This document shows, piece after piece, positions 42,200-50,915 of a DNA stretch of 64,000 bases. Under the pieces are notes generated by a model. That model was not told where the DNA came from. It made no database searches and saw only the letters and a program-made list of their open reading frames with translations. The stretch lies in NCBI GenBank assembly GCA_005239175.1, contig ML241294.1:941275-1005274 (forward strand), in the 5' to 3' direction. The DNA comes from a halophilic archaeon SHRA6 (GTDB lineage Archaea; Halobacteriota; Halobacteria; Halobacteriales; Haloferacaceae). The number at the start of each line of letters is the position of its first letter. Position 1 is the stretch's first letter. The position numbers and the translations under genes are program-made.

Positions 42200-44284
42200 A
42201 TGCCGATCGAGAACCCAACCGCGATCGACCGACGGACGTATCTCGCGTCGATTGCTGGGGCCGGGACTGCTTCGCTTGCTGGCTGTTCACTGTTCGACAC
42301 CGGTGACGATAACGAGGTTTCAGACGTCGACGATCGCCGAGCGCGGGAACTCGCCGAGCAGTTCGCGCCCACGCTGTACTTCGACAAAAACGAGCGGTGG
42401 TTTCCGACAGATCCTCGACCATTCGAGAGTGACCTCGATGGTGAAACGATCGTCGACGGGTTCGACGCGCTCGACGGCTACGTCGATCAGGGTGGTGCCG
42501 ACGACCCGCCCGCACCAACCGGCTTCTACAACGTCGTGGAGTACGAGGAGTCACCGCTGGCAGTCGTCCAGTTTTGGTTCTACTCGGTGTTCGATCAGTT
42601 CACGGCAAACTTCCACTGGCACGACTGGGAGCTTCTACAGGTGTTCGTAGACACCGACACTGAGGAGTCACAACTCCACGTGGCGAGTTCACACTCTCGG
42701 AAGGTCCCGAACAACGAGTTCCTCGATCCCGAGCGAACCAGACCGCGGATCCTCTCCGAACTCGGATCGCACTCCAGTGGTCTCTCGACCAACGACGACG
42801 CCGAACACTTCCAACGAGTCCAGCTGGACGGCAGCGTCGCCGACATTACAAACAGCGTTATCGACGGTATTGACGCCGTTGCAGCCATCCCACTGGCGTA
42901 CGGTCTTCCGCGGGACGAAGGCTTTGCGCTCCCGTACGCGGTTCCCGAACTCGATGGAAAGCCGTTTTACGAGCACGACCGCCTGCCGTCCGTAGATACC
43001 TCAAATCTTATTCCTGAGGAGCTGACGATCCACTCGTTTGACGAGCTGCAATCGCCGCCGAATCTCTCGGAACGGGAGACGGGCTACCGGTTCGATTACC
43101 AGGACGCTCAGGATAAGGAGACCGACGTGGCCTACGAACTGCGTCCGAGTGCCGACCTCGAACACATCAAAGATTTCATTGGGCCGCAGTTGAGCTTCGA
43201 GTTCTCCATCCCGGAGTTCGCAGAGGACGCCGTTGCCAGCCATATCACCACTGCGGGCGTCCCGTGGAAAGACCCGCGTTATCAGAACCCAGCATCTGAC
43301 ATCAGCGAGCCGGAACACCGGCAGGCGCTGGCCGATCGCTACGACGCCATCGGCGAGCCGTCTCCTGTCAGCCAGGTTGCCGCTTGGGTGACGAACGCCG
43401 TCTTCGAGGAGGATGCTCCAGAGGATGAGGGACTGACGACCGTCTCCTCGCCGCTTGAGATGTTCGCGCTGCTCCAAAGCGACCCTGAAGCCGTCCCGAC
43501 GTTCAACGGTATCGCTATCGTCCAAGATGTCCCTGCGGGCGACCACGAGTTGACAATAAACGGTGCAGGCGTCGCTCCCCACTCGGAAACTGTGACCGTT
43601 ACCGAGGAGGAAGCGGTGACACCAGCCGGTGTCGAGGGTGAAATCCCGCTTGTCGCCCGCGAGAACGCGGTAAAGATGGAGATTGATCCGAGCGAGGCGG
43701 ACAGCGATTTGCGCAGACTCAGAGTCGAGGACGACTTTGCAGGGCGCATGTACGACGCACCGCTTTCAGGTTCGGACGCCGTCTACATCCACACCGGTGG
43801 GGCGTACACGACGGAAGTCAGAGACAGCGATGACGAGATCGGCGCGTTCCGCGTCAACCCTGACGACCAAACGCGCGTGCGGGTAGATAATCCACGCACT
43901 GGGAAGGCACCGCTGGCGGAATACATTGCAGAGGTCGCCGCAGAGACCCGAGACGAGGTGGCGACCGTCGAGAGTGACAGCGACGACGATGACGACGATC
44001 AGCAGGATGGTGGCAGCGAAGATACCGCTGTAACCGATCTCAAGGATGCTCTAGACGCGGTTGCCAACGCTGCGCGGCGTGCGGCGGCGGCCGCAGATGC
44101 CGGTGAGAGGGGTCAAGCCGATCAGAACCTTGATGTGGTGATTGAACGGTTGAACCGCGTCGAAACCAGACTAAAAAAGGCAACAGACTCGCTCCCGGAG
44201 AGCCTCACTCGGGCCACGAGCAACCGCCTCGATCAGGCGCGTCGCCGAAGCGACCAAGCGAAAGTCGCCGAGAAGCTAAACTAA
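42200..44284 (+). CDS. Large exported lipoprotein of unknown function (VPS62/NPP1-like N-terminal region)
   Basis: A 694-residue protein with a Tat-like signal (DRRTYLASIAGAG) and lipobox SLAGC at about residue 30. The region from about 50 to 250 (EQFAPTLYFDKNERWFPTDP, VQFWFYSVFDQFTANFHWHD, WELLQVFVDTD, HVASSHSRKVPNNEF) recalls the NPP1 or VPS62-like fold, in which HDWE-type motifs hold a metal. This is a tentative resemblance. The middle has a domain with a YHN-like HELTINGAGVAPHSETVTV beta pattern. A Asp/Gln-rich linker (DSDDDDDDQQDGGSE) then joins a helical C-terminal domain (LKDALDAVANAARRAAAAAD). No start other than 42200 or 42188 fits. Confidence 0.7.
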   Translation: MPIENPTAIDRRTYLASIAGAGTASLAGCSLFDTGDDNEVSDVDDRRARELAEQFAPTLYFDKNERWFPTDPRPFESDLDGETIVDGFDALDGYVDQGGADDPPAPTGFYNVVEYEESPLAVVQFWFYSVFDQFTANFHWHDWELLQVFVDTDTEESQLHVASSHSRKVPNNEFLDPERTRPRILSELGSHSSGLSTNDDAEHFQRVQLDGSVADITNSVIDGIDAVAAIPLAYGLPRDEGFALPYAVPELDGKPFYEHDRLPSVDTSNLIPEELTIHSFDELQSPPNLSERETGYRFDYQDAQDKETDVAYELRPSADLEHIKDFIGPQLSFEFSIPEFAEDAVASHITTAGVPWKDPRYQNPASDISEPEHRQALADRYDAIGEPSPVSQVAAWVTNAVFEEDAPEDEGLTTVSSPLEMFALLQSDPEAVPTFNGIAIVQDVPAGDHELTINGAGVAPHSETVTVTEEEAVTPAGVEGEIPLVARENAVKMEIDPSEADSDLRRLRVEDDFAGRMYDAPLSGSDAVYIHTGGAYTTEVRDSDDEIGAFRVNPDDQTRVRVDNPRTGKAPLAEYIAEVAAETRDEVATVESDSDDDDDDQQDGGSEDTAVTDLKDALDAVANAARRAAAAADAGERGQADQNLDVVIERLNRVETRLKKATDSLPESLTRATSNRLDQARRRSDQAKVAEKLN

Positions 44285-44320
44285 AATCGATTATCCGATC
44301 CATATGTGCGGCCAAACGTT

Positions 44321-44674
44321 CTATACTCCAGGGACCCCGAACGCCCCGACACCAAGCCGGAAGACGGAATTAACGACAAAGAGAATAACCAGGGCAGCGA
44401 TCCACGCCACGCCGCCGATGGTGGCTGCTTTCACCCAGCCGCAGGGATACCGCCACTTGATGACGCCGACCCACACGACCAACGCGATGATGGGGCCGAT
44501 GAGCGGAATCCACGCGGTAAGCGCCCACCCGAGCGCGCCGAGCAGCGCGGTAATTACTGCGTGACTGTAGTCGTCGACATCGACGACGAAACGAGCACTG
44601 ATGTAAATTGCCAGTCCACCAATGAGCAGGGCAATAATGAACGCAACGATTGATCCAACAAAAGGTACGGGCAT
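44321..44674 (-). CDS. Small membrane protein of unknown function
   Basis: A 117-residue protein with three or four hydrophobic segments: VGSIVAFIIALLIGGLAIYI, AVITALLGALGWALTAWIPL, IGPIIALVVWVGVIKW and KAATIGGVAWIAALVILFVV. The start at 44674 (MPVPFVGS) opens on the first segment; the upstream part of the open frame is antisense to nothing conserved and looks non-coding. There is no clear domain. It lies between the large lipoprotein (convergent) and the thiolase (same strand). Confidence 0.75.
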   Translation of the reverse strand: MPVPFVGSIVAFIIALLIGGLAIYISARFVVDVDDYSHAVITALLGALGWALTAWIPLIGPIIALVVWVGVIKWRYPCGWVKAATIGGVAWIAALVILFVVNSVFRLGVGAFGVPGV

Positions 44675-44783
44675 ACTACAAAGAATATGGCCATTTATGT
44701 AAAAATTCCTAAAATGATTAGTGTCACAACTACGAGAATTATTTACTAGCGTAGCCAAACAGTAACCCGATCGTCCCCGATAT

Positions 44784-45926
44784 TCACCGACTGAACTCGA
44801 TCGCCGCGCCCTGCCCAAACCCAACACACAGCGTCGCGAGCCCGCGATCGGCGTCGCGTTTTTGCATTTCATGAATGAGCGTAACCGGTAGCCGTGCACC
44901 CGAGGCTCCGAGCGGATGGCCGATCGCGATTGCGCCGCCGTTGACGTTGTACATCTCGGGGTCGATTCCCAGTTCGTCGCGGGCGTAGACACACTGGCTT
45001 GCGAACGCCTCGTTGAGCTCGACGAGGTCGTAGTCGTTGATCGATCGGCCAGCGCGTTCGAGGAGGCTCCGGGTCGCCGGGACGGGGCCGATTCCCATCA
45101 CCGTCGGGTCGACACCGGCGACGGCATTCGTGCCAATCTCAGCGAGGACGTCGAGCCCGTGGTCCTCGGCGAAGGCCTTGCTCGTTACGAGGGTCGCCGA
45201 CGCGCCGTCGGATATCTGCGAGGAGTTCCCGGCGGTGACGGTGCCGTCGCCGGTGAACGCCGGCGAAAGCCCAGCCAGCGTCTCGATCGACGTGTCCGGA
45301 CGGATCCCTTCGTCGGCGTCGACGAGGCCGTCATCGGTTTCGATCGGGACGATCTCGTCGTCGAACCGGCCGGATTCAGTCGCCTCGGCGGCGCGCATGT
45401 GGCTCCTGTAGGCATACTCGTCTTGGACCTCTCGGGGGACATCGTACTCTTCGGCGACCTTTTCGGCGGTCATCCCCATCTGGAGCTGAAAGATGTTGTA
45501 CTGCTCGGAGAGTTCCGGATGGAGGTGCTGGTAGGAGTCACCGTCCATCGGAACCCGCGACATATTCTCAACGCCACCAGCGATGATCGCCTCGCGATTG
45601 CCCGCCGCGATCGCGTCGCTCGCGGAGATGATCGACTGCATTGACGAGGCACACCACCGGTTGATCGTCGTCGCGGGAACGCCCTCGCCGAGTTCGGACA
45701 GCAGCGCAATGACCCGCGCGACGTTGTTGTCCTGTTCGGTCCGCTGTTGGGCACAGCCCCACATCAGGTCGTCAACGTGCTCGCCTGTGAGGCCGGTTTC
45801 GGACAGGATGTGATCAATAAGCGCGATCGAAAGGTCCTCGCTTCTGACGTCTGCGAAGACGCCGCCGCCTTTCCCCTGTGGGGTTCGGTAGGCCGCCGCG
45901 ATTACCGGGGTCGTGGTGTCTGTCAT
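44784..45926 (-). CDS. Acetyl-CoA C-acetyltransferase (thiolase)
   Basis: A 380-residue degradative-type thiolase that cleaves 3-ketoacyl-CoA or condenses two acetyl-CoA. The complete triad is present: nucleophile Cys in [10 protein letters not shown] (about residue 90), His in [13 protein letters not shown] (about 340) and the proton-donating Cys in CVGFGQGAA close to the C-terminus. The N-terminus [22 protein letters not shown] and [19 protein letters not shown] are typical. It differs from the SCP-type thiolase at 1433, which has a DUF35 partner. It stands alone; the tandem array at 46024 lies upstream. Confidence 0.93.
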   Translation of the reverse strand: MTDTTTPVIAAAYRTPQGKGGGVFADVRSEDLSIALIDHILSETGLTGEHVDDLMWGCAQQRTEQDNNVARVIALLSELGEGVPATTINRWCASSMQSIISASDAIAAGNREAIIAGGVENMSRVPMDGDSYQHLHPELSEQYNIFQLQMGMTAEKVAEEYDVPREVQDEYAYRSHMRAAEATESGRFDDEIVPIETDDGLVDADEGIRPDTSIETLAGLSPAFTGDGTVTAGNSSQISDGASATLVTSKAFAEDHGLDVLAEIGTNAVAGVDPTVMGIGPVPATRSLLERAGRSINDYDLVELNEAFASQCVYARDELGIDPEMYNVNGGAIAIGHPLGASGARLPVTLIHEMQKRDADRGLATLCVGFGQGAAIEFSR

Positions 45927-46023
45927 ACCGGACGATTATTCTTCACGATCTTAAATCAGCCTGAAACTGCGAGGAATCGACCGCGAGTTCACCGACGCCA
46001 GCCCCCAAGAGGATCCCATCACT

Positions 46024-46176
46024 CAGCTACAACGGTGTGCGTTTGACCTGTTAGCCAGCCATAGTGGTATGCGTTGGACCTGCCAGTCAGCCATAATAGT
46101 ATGCGTTTGGCCTGTTAGCCAGCCATAATGGTATGCGTTTGGCCTGTCAGCCAGCTACAATAGCGTGCGTAGAACC
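46024..46176. repeat. Five-copy 32-base tandem array
   Basis: Units begin with CAGC at 46024, 46056, 46088, 46120 and 46152, so the period is exactly 32 bases. The last copy is incomplete. A typical unit reads CAGCCATAATGGTATGCG followed by TTTGGCCTGTTAGC. The copies differ at several positions, so the array is not recent. It lies between the thiolase and mobA genes. Its units resemble those of the array at 61191. Confidence 0.9.
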
Positions 46177-46220
46177 AATAGTGAGCGTGCACTGGACGGG
46201 ATAACCACCTCCGAATCGAC

Positions 46221-46877
46221 TTACTGAGGCCGCTTTTGTTGATCCAGCAGATCGTCGGGGGTGTTGATGTTCGTAAACGCCCTGTCGGGGACGTGGGCAA
46301 AGACCTCTGGTTCGGGGATGACGATCGGTTCGAGTTCGTCAATAAATCGGGGGAGGGAGGGATCGCCCGAGCGGATGGCCGTCGTGCAGGCATTTTGGCC
46401 GGCCCGAACGTGGATCGCAGCCGGAAACGGCTGGGCCTGCCCATCGACCTGCGCGAGCGCGCCAGTGTGATTCCGTGCACGGCTGAACAGTGTCTCGACG
46501 AACGCGGTCGGCACATACGGCATATCGCACGGGAGGAGTGCCGCATAGGCCGCGGCTGTCTCAGAGAGGGTGTCACGGAGTCCGAACACTGGGCCTCGTC
46601 CAGAGATTCGATCGGGAATGAACTGTACATCGAAATCCGAGAGAACGGACTCAAACTCCTCAACTTGCCGATAGCGACAGCTCACGAACAATTCGTCGAC
46701 GATCGGGACGAGCGTCTCAACGGCGTGGGCGAGTAGTGGTGTCCCCGATAGCGGCGCAAGTGCCTTGTCGATCGTCGGGAATCGGGCGGATTCACCGCCG
46801 GCGAGAACGATCCCGGCGCGACCGGTATCGGGTTTGAGCGGTTCGGTTGGACCAGACAGCGGGCGATCCTCAGCCAT
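46221..46877 (-). CDS. mobA: Molybdenum cofactor guanylyltransferase
   Basis: A 218-residue nucleotidyltransferase that adds GMP to molybdopterin to give the dinucleotide cofactor. The GTP-binding loop is IVLAGGESARFPTIDKALAPLSG (residues about 23-45; the usual RxGxDK is RFPTIDK, keeping the Lys). The metal-binding Asp is in LLPCDMPYV. The C-terminal part FAHVPDRAFTNINTPDDL has the NxNTPEDL motif of MobA proteins. It may supply cofactor to molybdo-enzymes; tungsten AORs use the simpler bis-pterin, so a direct link to the AORs here is open. A TATA-like element lies at about 47110 on this strand. Confidence 0.88.
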   Translation of the reverse strand: MAEDRPLSGPTEPLKPDTGRAGIVLAGGESARFPTIDKALAPLSGTPLLAHAVETLVPIVDELFVSCRYRQVEEFESVLSDFDVQFIPDRISGRGPVFGLRDTLSETAAAYAALLPCDMPYVPTAFVETLFSRARNHTGALAQVDGQAQPFPAAIHVRAGQNACTTAIRSGDPSLPRFIDELEPIVIPEPEVFAHVPDRAFTNINTPDDLLDQQKRPQ

Positions 46878-46892
46878 CGATCGTCGATATCT

Positions 46893-47087
46893 TCATTCGG
46901 TTGTTGCCGGCGCGTCCGTCCGGGGCGCGCAAACAAGTTCACGATCAATGCTACCGAGCGGACGAGCGGACCACTGGCCGTCGAGGTCGATCGGTTCGCG
47001 GATCCTGTGATCACGCGCACAGCCGTGGGCCCTGTGGCCACACGAATGCCCGCGAGTTACTGAATGGGCCATATCCCTGCGACCCAT
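46893..47087 (-). CDS. Possible small Cys/His-rich protein upstream of mobA
   Basis: A 64-residue frame starting MGRRDMAHSVTRGHSCG and ending 15 bases before the mobA start. It has a Cys/His cluster in GHSCGHRAHGCARDH that could bind a metal, then a polar tail without recognisable family. The ATG at 47087 lies about 26 bases after a TATA-like CACTATATGAG (about 47108-47118, minus strand), a leaderless arrangement. That promoter could equally serve mobA with a longer leader. No homologue is known to me. Confidence 0.35.
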   Translation of the reverse strand: MGRRDMAHSVTRGHSCGHRAHGCARDHRIREPIDLDGQWSARPLGSIDRELVCAPRTDAPATTE

Positions 47088-47505
47088 GGTTGAGCCGTGC
47101 TGAACCGTCTCATATAGTGATCGTTTGTATACGATCGCAGCAGACAATCGGTGATTCATACAGTTGTTTCGTGTTGTGCTGACTGCCTGTATGAATAAAA
47201 CGCTGACCGTTGAAATAATACAATTACATAGGCCCTGAGTAGATATCTGTCCAATATATACACGTATGTATTGACCTTATATTTGTATTCGCGGATGAAT
47301 CTCGAATAGAACTGTCTGATTGTCGCGGGACCTTCGGTCGTTTCGAAATTCAGTATACGACCCACTCGCCGTTCACTGTCCGATCGCGGGCGACTCCGAT
47401 CGCTCGCGCCGAGGGGGTCAGCGTCCGGGCGCTGGCCACGGTGACGCCCCCAGCGTGCCAGTCGCTTCGACGCGCTTAACCGCATACACCGAGAAGTTTT
47501 GTGAG
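47088..47505. other. Intergenic region between mobA and the AAA ATPase gene
   Basis: Positions 47200-47300 are AT-rich and promoter-like. A GC-rich section from about 47390 to 47460 contains complementary runs (GGGGGTCAGCGTC and GGTGACGCCCCC) that could fold. An AT-richer CGCTTAACCGC at about 47474-47484 lies some 25 bases before the ATPase ATG at 47506. Nothing else was recognised. Confidence 0.45.
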
Positions 47506-49002
47506 ATGAGTGACCCGGCCTTGGACGTGGTCGAGTTCGTGTTAACCGCACATCTCTACACGGAAAATCGATCACTTGATGAGAACGATCTCCCGCCACG
47601 ATTCAGGCGGGTCTTTTGGACCGAAAGTGACGAAGAAGGCGATCCCGGCGGGGTCGAACGGCCCCTGAAGGTGACAGACACGATCGCGAGAACAGCCACG
47701 GGGGTCGAACAGCCGTGGGAGGCAGTCTCGGAGCTGTTGTTTACCCAGCGAGCAGACTTCACCGGCGAGATCAGCCTCACACAGCCGGATATGGCGATCG
47801 AGTGGTTCCTCAACCACGCCGAAGAAGGTCGACTCCAAACCAACCCCACGCTGGCGGCTGCGATCGAATCCCACGAGACGTTCGACGCCGACGTGAGCCA
47901 CGAAGAGGCGCGCGAGAATACCCGGCCAATCAAAGCCGATCGGGTCTGGATCGACGCGCTGTTAGAGGAGTACTTCGACGAGGAAGACGACGCGGAGATG
48001 CTCGATCTCGTCAACGTCCGTGCACCGGAAGAGATCGAAATGACGCTCGACGATCTGGTGTTGACCCAGGATCAAGAAGACGAGATCGCCAAGATCGTCA
48101 AAGCAATCGAACACCGCGACTACCTGGCGGCGATCGGCCTTCGCGAGATCGGCAAACTGCTTTTCGTCGGCCCACCCGGCACCGGCAAAACGACGATCTC
48201 ACGGGCGATCGCCCACGATCTCGGGTTGCCGTTCGTCGAAGTGAAGCTCTCGATGATCACGAGCCAGTACCTCGGCGAGACGGCAAAGAACGTCGAGAAA
48301 ACCTTCGAGGTCGCAAAGCGGCTCTCGCCGTGTATCCTCTTTATTGACGAGTTCGACTCGGTCGCAAAGACCCGTCGCAGCGACGAACACGCCGCGCTCA
48401 AACGCGCGGTCAACACGCTGTTGAAGTCGATCGACGACATCTCGTTGATCCGTGACGACGTGTTGTTGATCGCGGCGACGAACCACCCCGACCAGCTCGA
48501 CGCAGCGGCGTGGCGGCGGTTCGACGAGATCGTCAACTTCCCAAAACCCGACGTGGGGATGCGCGCAGACATTCTGCAGGTTATCACCAAACAGATGGAC
48601 ATCGACGAGTTCGATCCCGCAGAGGTCGCCGAGCTCACGAGCGGACTCACCGGCAGTGATCTGCGGCTCGTCCTCCGAGAGGCGGTGCTGGAAGCACTTA
48701 CTGAAGAGCGCATGCAGCTTACCCAGGCAGACCTGCTTTCAGCAGTCGAGGACTTCGAGGAACGCGACAACCTCAAGAATATGGACATGATCGACGGCGA
48801 CGGCGCGGCGATCACCGGCGCGAGTGGTGATGGCCACGGTGGCCATGATCATAGCGACGATGCACACGACCACGATCACGATCACAGTGATGACGCGCAC
48901 GATCACGACCACGACGAGCACAGTGACGATGCGCACGAAACCGACGGCTCCGAAGACGCTGACACCGGCGATCGGGCCGAACCAACGGACCCAATTCGCT
49001 GA
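47506..49002 (+). CDS. AAA family ATPase with His/Asp-rich tail
   Basis: A 498-residue AAA+ protein. The N-terminal 190 residues (LDVVEFVLTAHLYTENRSLD onwards) are a helical adaptor domain without recognised family. The AAA module has Walker A GPPGTGKTTISRAI (about residue 223), Walker B CILFIDEFDSVA, sensor 1 IAATNHPDQLD and an Arg-finger region RRFDEIVNFPKP. The last 65 residues are an array of HDHSDDAHDHDHDHSDDAH type, with over a dozen His and many Asp, a likely metal-binding tail. The start at 47506 follows a weak TATA. It is joined to the MBL gene five bases downstream. It resembles proteasome-activating and Cdc48-type AAA proteins but lacks a second AAA domain. Confidence 0.88.
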   Translation: MSDPALDVVEFVLTAHLYTENRSLDENDLPPRFRRVFWTESDEEGDPGGVERPLKVTDTIARTATGVEQPWEAVSELLFTQRADFTGEISLTQPDMAIEWFLNHAEEGRLQTNPTLAAAIESHETFDADVSHEEARENTRPIKADRVWIDALLEEYFDEEDDAEMLDLVNVRAPEEIEMTLDDLVLTQDQEDEIAKIVKAIEHRDYLAAIGLREIGKLLFVGPPGTGKTTISRAIAHDLGLPFVEVKLSMITSQYLGETAKNVEKTFEVAKRLSPCILFIDEFDSVAKTRRSDEHAALKRAVNTLLKSIDDISLIRDDVLLIAATNHPDQLDAAAWRRFDEIVNFPKPDVGMRADILQVITKQMDIDEFDPAEVAELTSGLTGSDLRLVLREAVLEALTEERMQLTQADLLSAVEDFEERDNLKNMDMIDGDGAAITGASGDGHGGHDHSDDAHDHDHDHSDDAHDHDHDEHSDDAHETDGSEDADTGDRAEPTDPIR

Positions 49003-49007
49003 GCGCG

Positions 49008-49859
49008 ATGGAGGTCACACTACTCGGAACCGGCGACACGACCGGGACGCCGACCGTCGGCTGTGAGTGTGACACCTGCACGGAAGCCCGCAAGCGCGGC
49101 ATCCACCGAAGTCGGTTTTCTGTCCACGTCCGCAACGAGCGAACCGACGAGTCACTCCTCGTCGACCTCAGCCCTGACTTTCGACATCAGTTTCTGACGA
49201 CCGACGCATCGCTTCCCGACGAGGCGATCGTCACCCACATCCACTTCGATCACCTCGACGGACTGGGCAACGCCTACCGGGTGTTTGACGACCTTCCAGT
49301 CCACGCGGCGAATACAGTCGATCCAATCACTGAGGAGTCGGTCGCCAACACGATCCGCCGGAAGTACGACTACCTCGATCGAATCACCGTCGTCGATCAC
49401 GATCCGTTCGAGCCGTTCGAGGTCTGTGGGTTCTCGGTACGATTACTCCCCGTCGACCACCCACCGCTTATCTGTTTCGGGCTGACGATCGAAGACCCCG
49501 AAACGGGCGCAAAACTCTCGCTGTCTGGTGATTCGAGCTACGACATACCCGAGGACTCTCGGACAGCGCTCGCCGATCCAGATCTGTTTTTGGCCGACGC
49601 GATCGTTCCTGCATCGCTGTGTGAGCACCACCCGCTTGGCGGGAAAGACTACGATGACGAGGGGACGCCGCGGACGTTCGGTTCGAAACACATGACCCGA
49701 GAGGGCGCACTCTCGCTGGCGGCAGAACTCAACGCGACGGAGACGCGGCTCGTTCACACTGCGCATTTTTATCCGGTCGAGGAGGCCTTCGAGGAGCCGC
49801 TGGCGGTCGACGGCGAGCGCTATCGGCTGGACGGCTCTGGTGTCGATCGGCTCTGTTGA
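49008..49859 (+). CDS. MBL fold metallo-hydrolase (PhnP-like)
   Basis: A 283-residue metallo-beta-lactamase-fold protein of the PhnP/RNase Z-like branch. N-terminal VTLLGTGDTTGTPTVGCECDTC has the TGTxxGxPxxGC-x-C pattern with Cys residues that in PhnP hold a structural zinc. The active-site motif is VTHIHFDHLDGL, and further ligands are in LLPVDHPP, LSGDSSYD and VHTAHFYPV. PhnP hydrolyses cyclic phosphodiesters. It starts five bases after the AAA ATPase gene, so both are one transcript. The substrate is not predictable. Confidence 0.88.
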   Translation: MEVTLLGTGDTTGTPTVGCECDTCTEARKRGIHRSRFSVHVRNERTDESLLVDLSPDFRHQFLTTDASLPDEAIVTHIHFDHLDGLGNAYRVFDDLPVHAANTVDPITEESVANTIRRKYDYLDRITVVDHDPFEPFEVCGFSVRLLPVDHPPLICFGLTIEDPETGAKLSLSGDSSYDIPEDSRTALADPDLFLADAIVPASLCEHHPLGGKDYDDEGTPRTFGSKHMTREGALSLAAELNATETRLVHTAHFYPVEEAFEEPLAVDGERYRLDGSGVDRLC

Positions 49860-49880
49860 ATCAGCTATGTCTGGGGCGAG

Positions 49881-50840
49881 TTACCCGAACCGATCGAGCC
49901 CTGCCTGTCGTTTCACCACCCCATCCGGGTCGCGGACCCACGGCGATCGATCGTCCCTGAGCGCCGCGAGGTCGACCGCTGTCGGGTCGGCCGACTCGTG
50001 GCGGGGACAGTCGGCCCCACAGTCGGAGGCGGGATCGACAATGCGATCGTAGGCCGAACAGTAGGGCAGTCCAGCCTCGGTCGCCTCGGCGTGTTCGCAG
50101 GCCGGCATATTGTACGTCCGCCAGCCCTTCCCATAGGCCCGTTCGGCGATCCGGAGCCGCTTCCGGCGCTTAGCGTCGGGTGTCACCGTCTCGATGTCCG
50201 TCGAAAGTGGGTTGTACGCGATCGGTTCGACGCCCGACTCGTCGACTGGGAGTGGTTCTGGCTCACGGATTACCACTAATTCACGCCCGTCGGGGTCGAA
50301 TCGCCAGACACCCACCTCGGGCGGAAGGCGGTTCAGGTGTGCGCGGGTGACGTAGCTTTCGGTTGCGAGGATTACCTTTTCAAAAAGGGCAAGGGAGACA
50401 TCAAGGCGCAACTGGCGTTCGAGATCGCCCGGCCGACCCAGATCCGGCTTGTTTTCGATCGCGACGAGGCCGTCGAACCAGCCCTCGGGGTACCGGGTCG
50501 CCTGACGGACGTACCGGCGGCCGCCGCGGCGCTCGGCCTCAAAAAAGCCAATGTCGATCGCCCGATCGGTCACACTTCTGGCGCGATCGGGGTGGCAGTC
50601 GAACGCGCTTCGCGGGCGGACCGCCGCCCCAGTACCGACGTCGCTTTCGATCGCTGCGAGCGGGATTGCCGCAGAAGTAATCGCCGTCCGGCGATCGAAC
50701 GCAGGGCCCGGTTCGAGGAGGCACACGTCGACGATCCGGCTGCCGGGCTCGGCGACCGCGCCGCCGAGTTGGCGAGCGATGACGGCGTCAGTTTGCGCTT
50801 CGAGGTGGGCGCACAACGCGAGCTCGAAGCCGAACTCCAT
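49881..50840 (-). CDS. DUF5787 family protein with nuclease-like residues and Cys cluster
   Basis: A 319-residue haloarchaeal protein of unknown function. WFDGLVAIENKPDLGRPGDL contains Asp123, Glu129 and Lys131 in a D-x5-E-x-K arrangement flanked by a hydrophobic strand, followed by helix LERQLRLDVSLALFEKVILA and strand. This is the layout of a PD-(D/E)XK nuclease core. Cys residues at 248, 261, 274 and 278 (ACEHAE, YCSAYD, DCGADCPRHE) plus Cys10 recall the Fe-S or zinc cluster of Cas4/AddB-type nucleases. The family name is recalled from memory; the nuclease idea is my inference. It is convergent with the MBL gene. Confidence 0.65.
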   Translation of the reverse strand: MEFGFELALCAHLEAQTDAVIARQLGGAVAEPGSRIVDVCLLEPGPAFDRRTAITSAAIPLAAIESDVGTGAAVRPRSAFDCHPDRARSVTDRAIDIGFFEAERRGGRRYVRQATRYPEGWFDGLVAIENKPDLGRPGDLERQLRLDVSLALFEKVILATESYVTRAHLNRLPPEVGVWRFDPDGRELVVIREPEPLPVDESGVEPIAYNPLSTDIETVTPDAKRRKRLRIAERAYGKGWRTYNMPACEHAEATEAGLPYCSAYDRIVDPASDCGADCPRHESADPTAVDLAALRDDRSPWVRDPDGVVKRQAGLDRFG

Positions 50841-50915
50841 ACGAAGTCGGGGGGTTCTGTGGGCAAAAACCGATCGGCCACTGAGACCCGATCGGCCGGT
50901 AATCTACGACACGTA

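Noticed and set aside
46024-46176. CRISPR-like array
   Set aside because: Units repeat directly with no unique spacers, and no cas genes are present.
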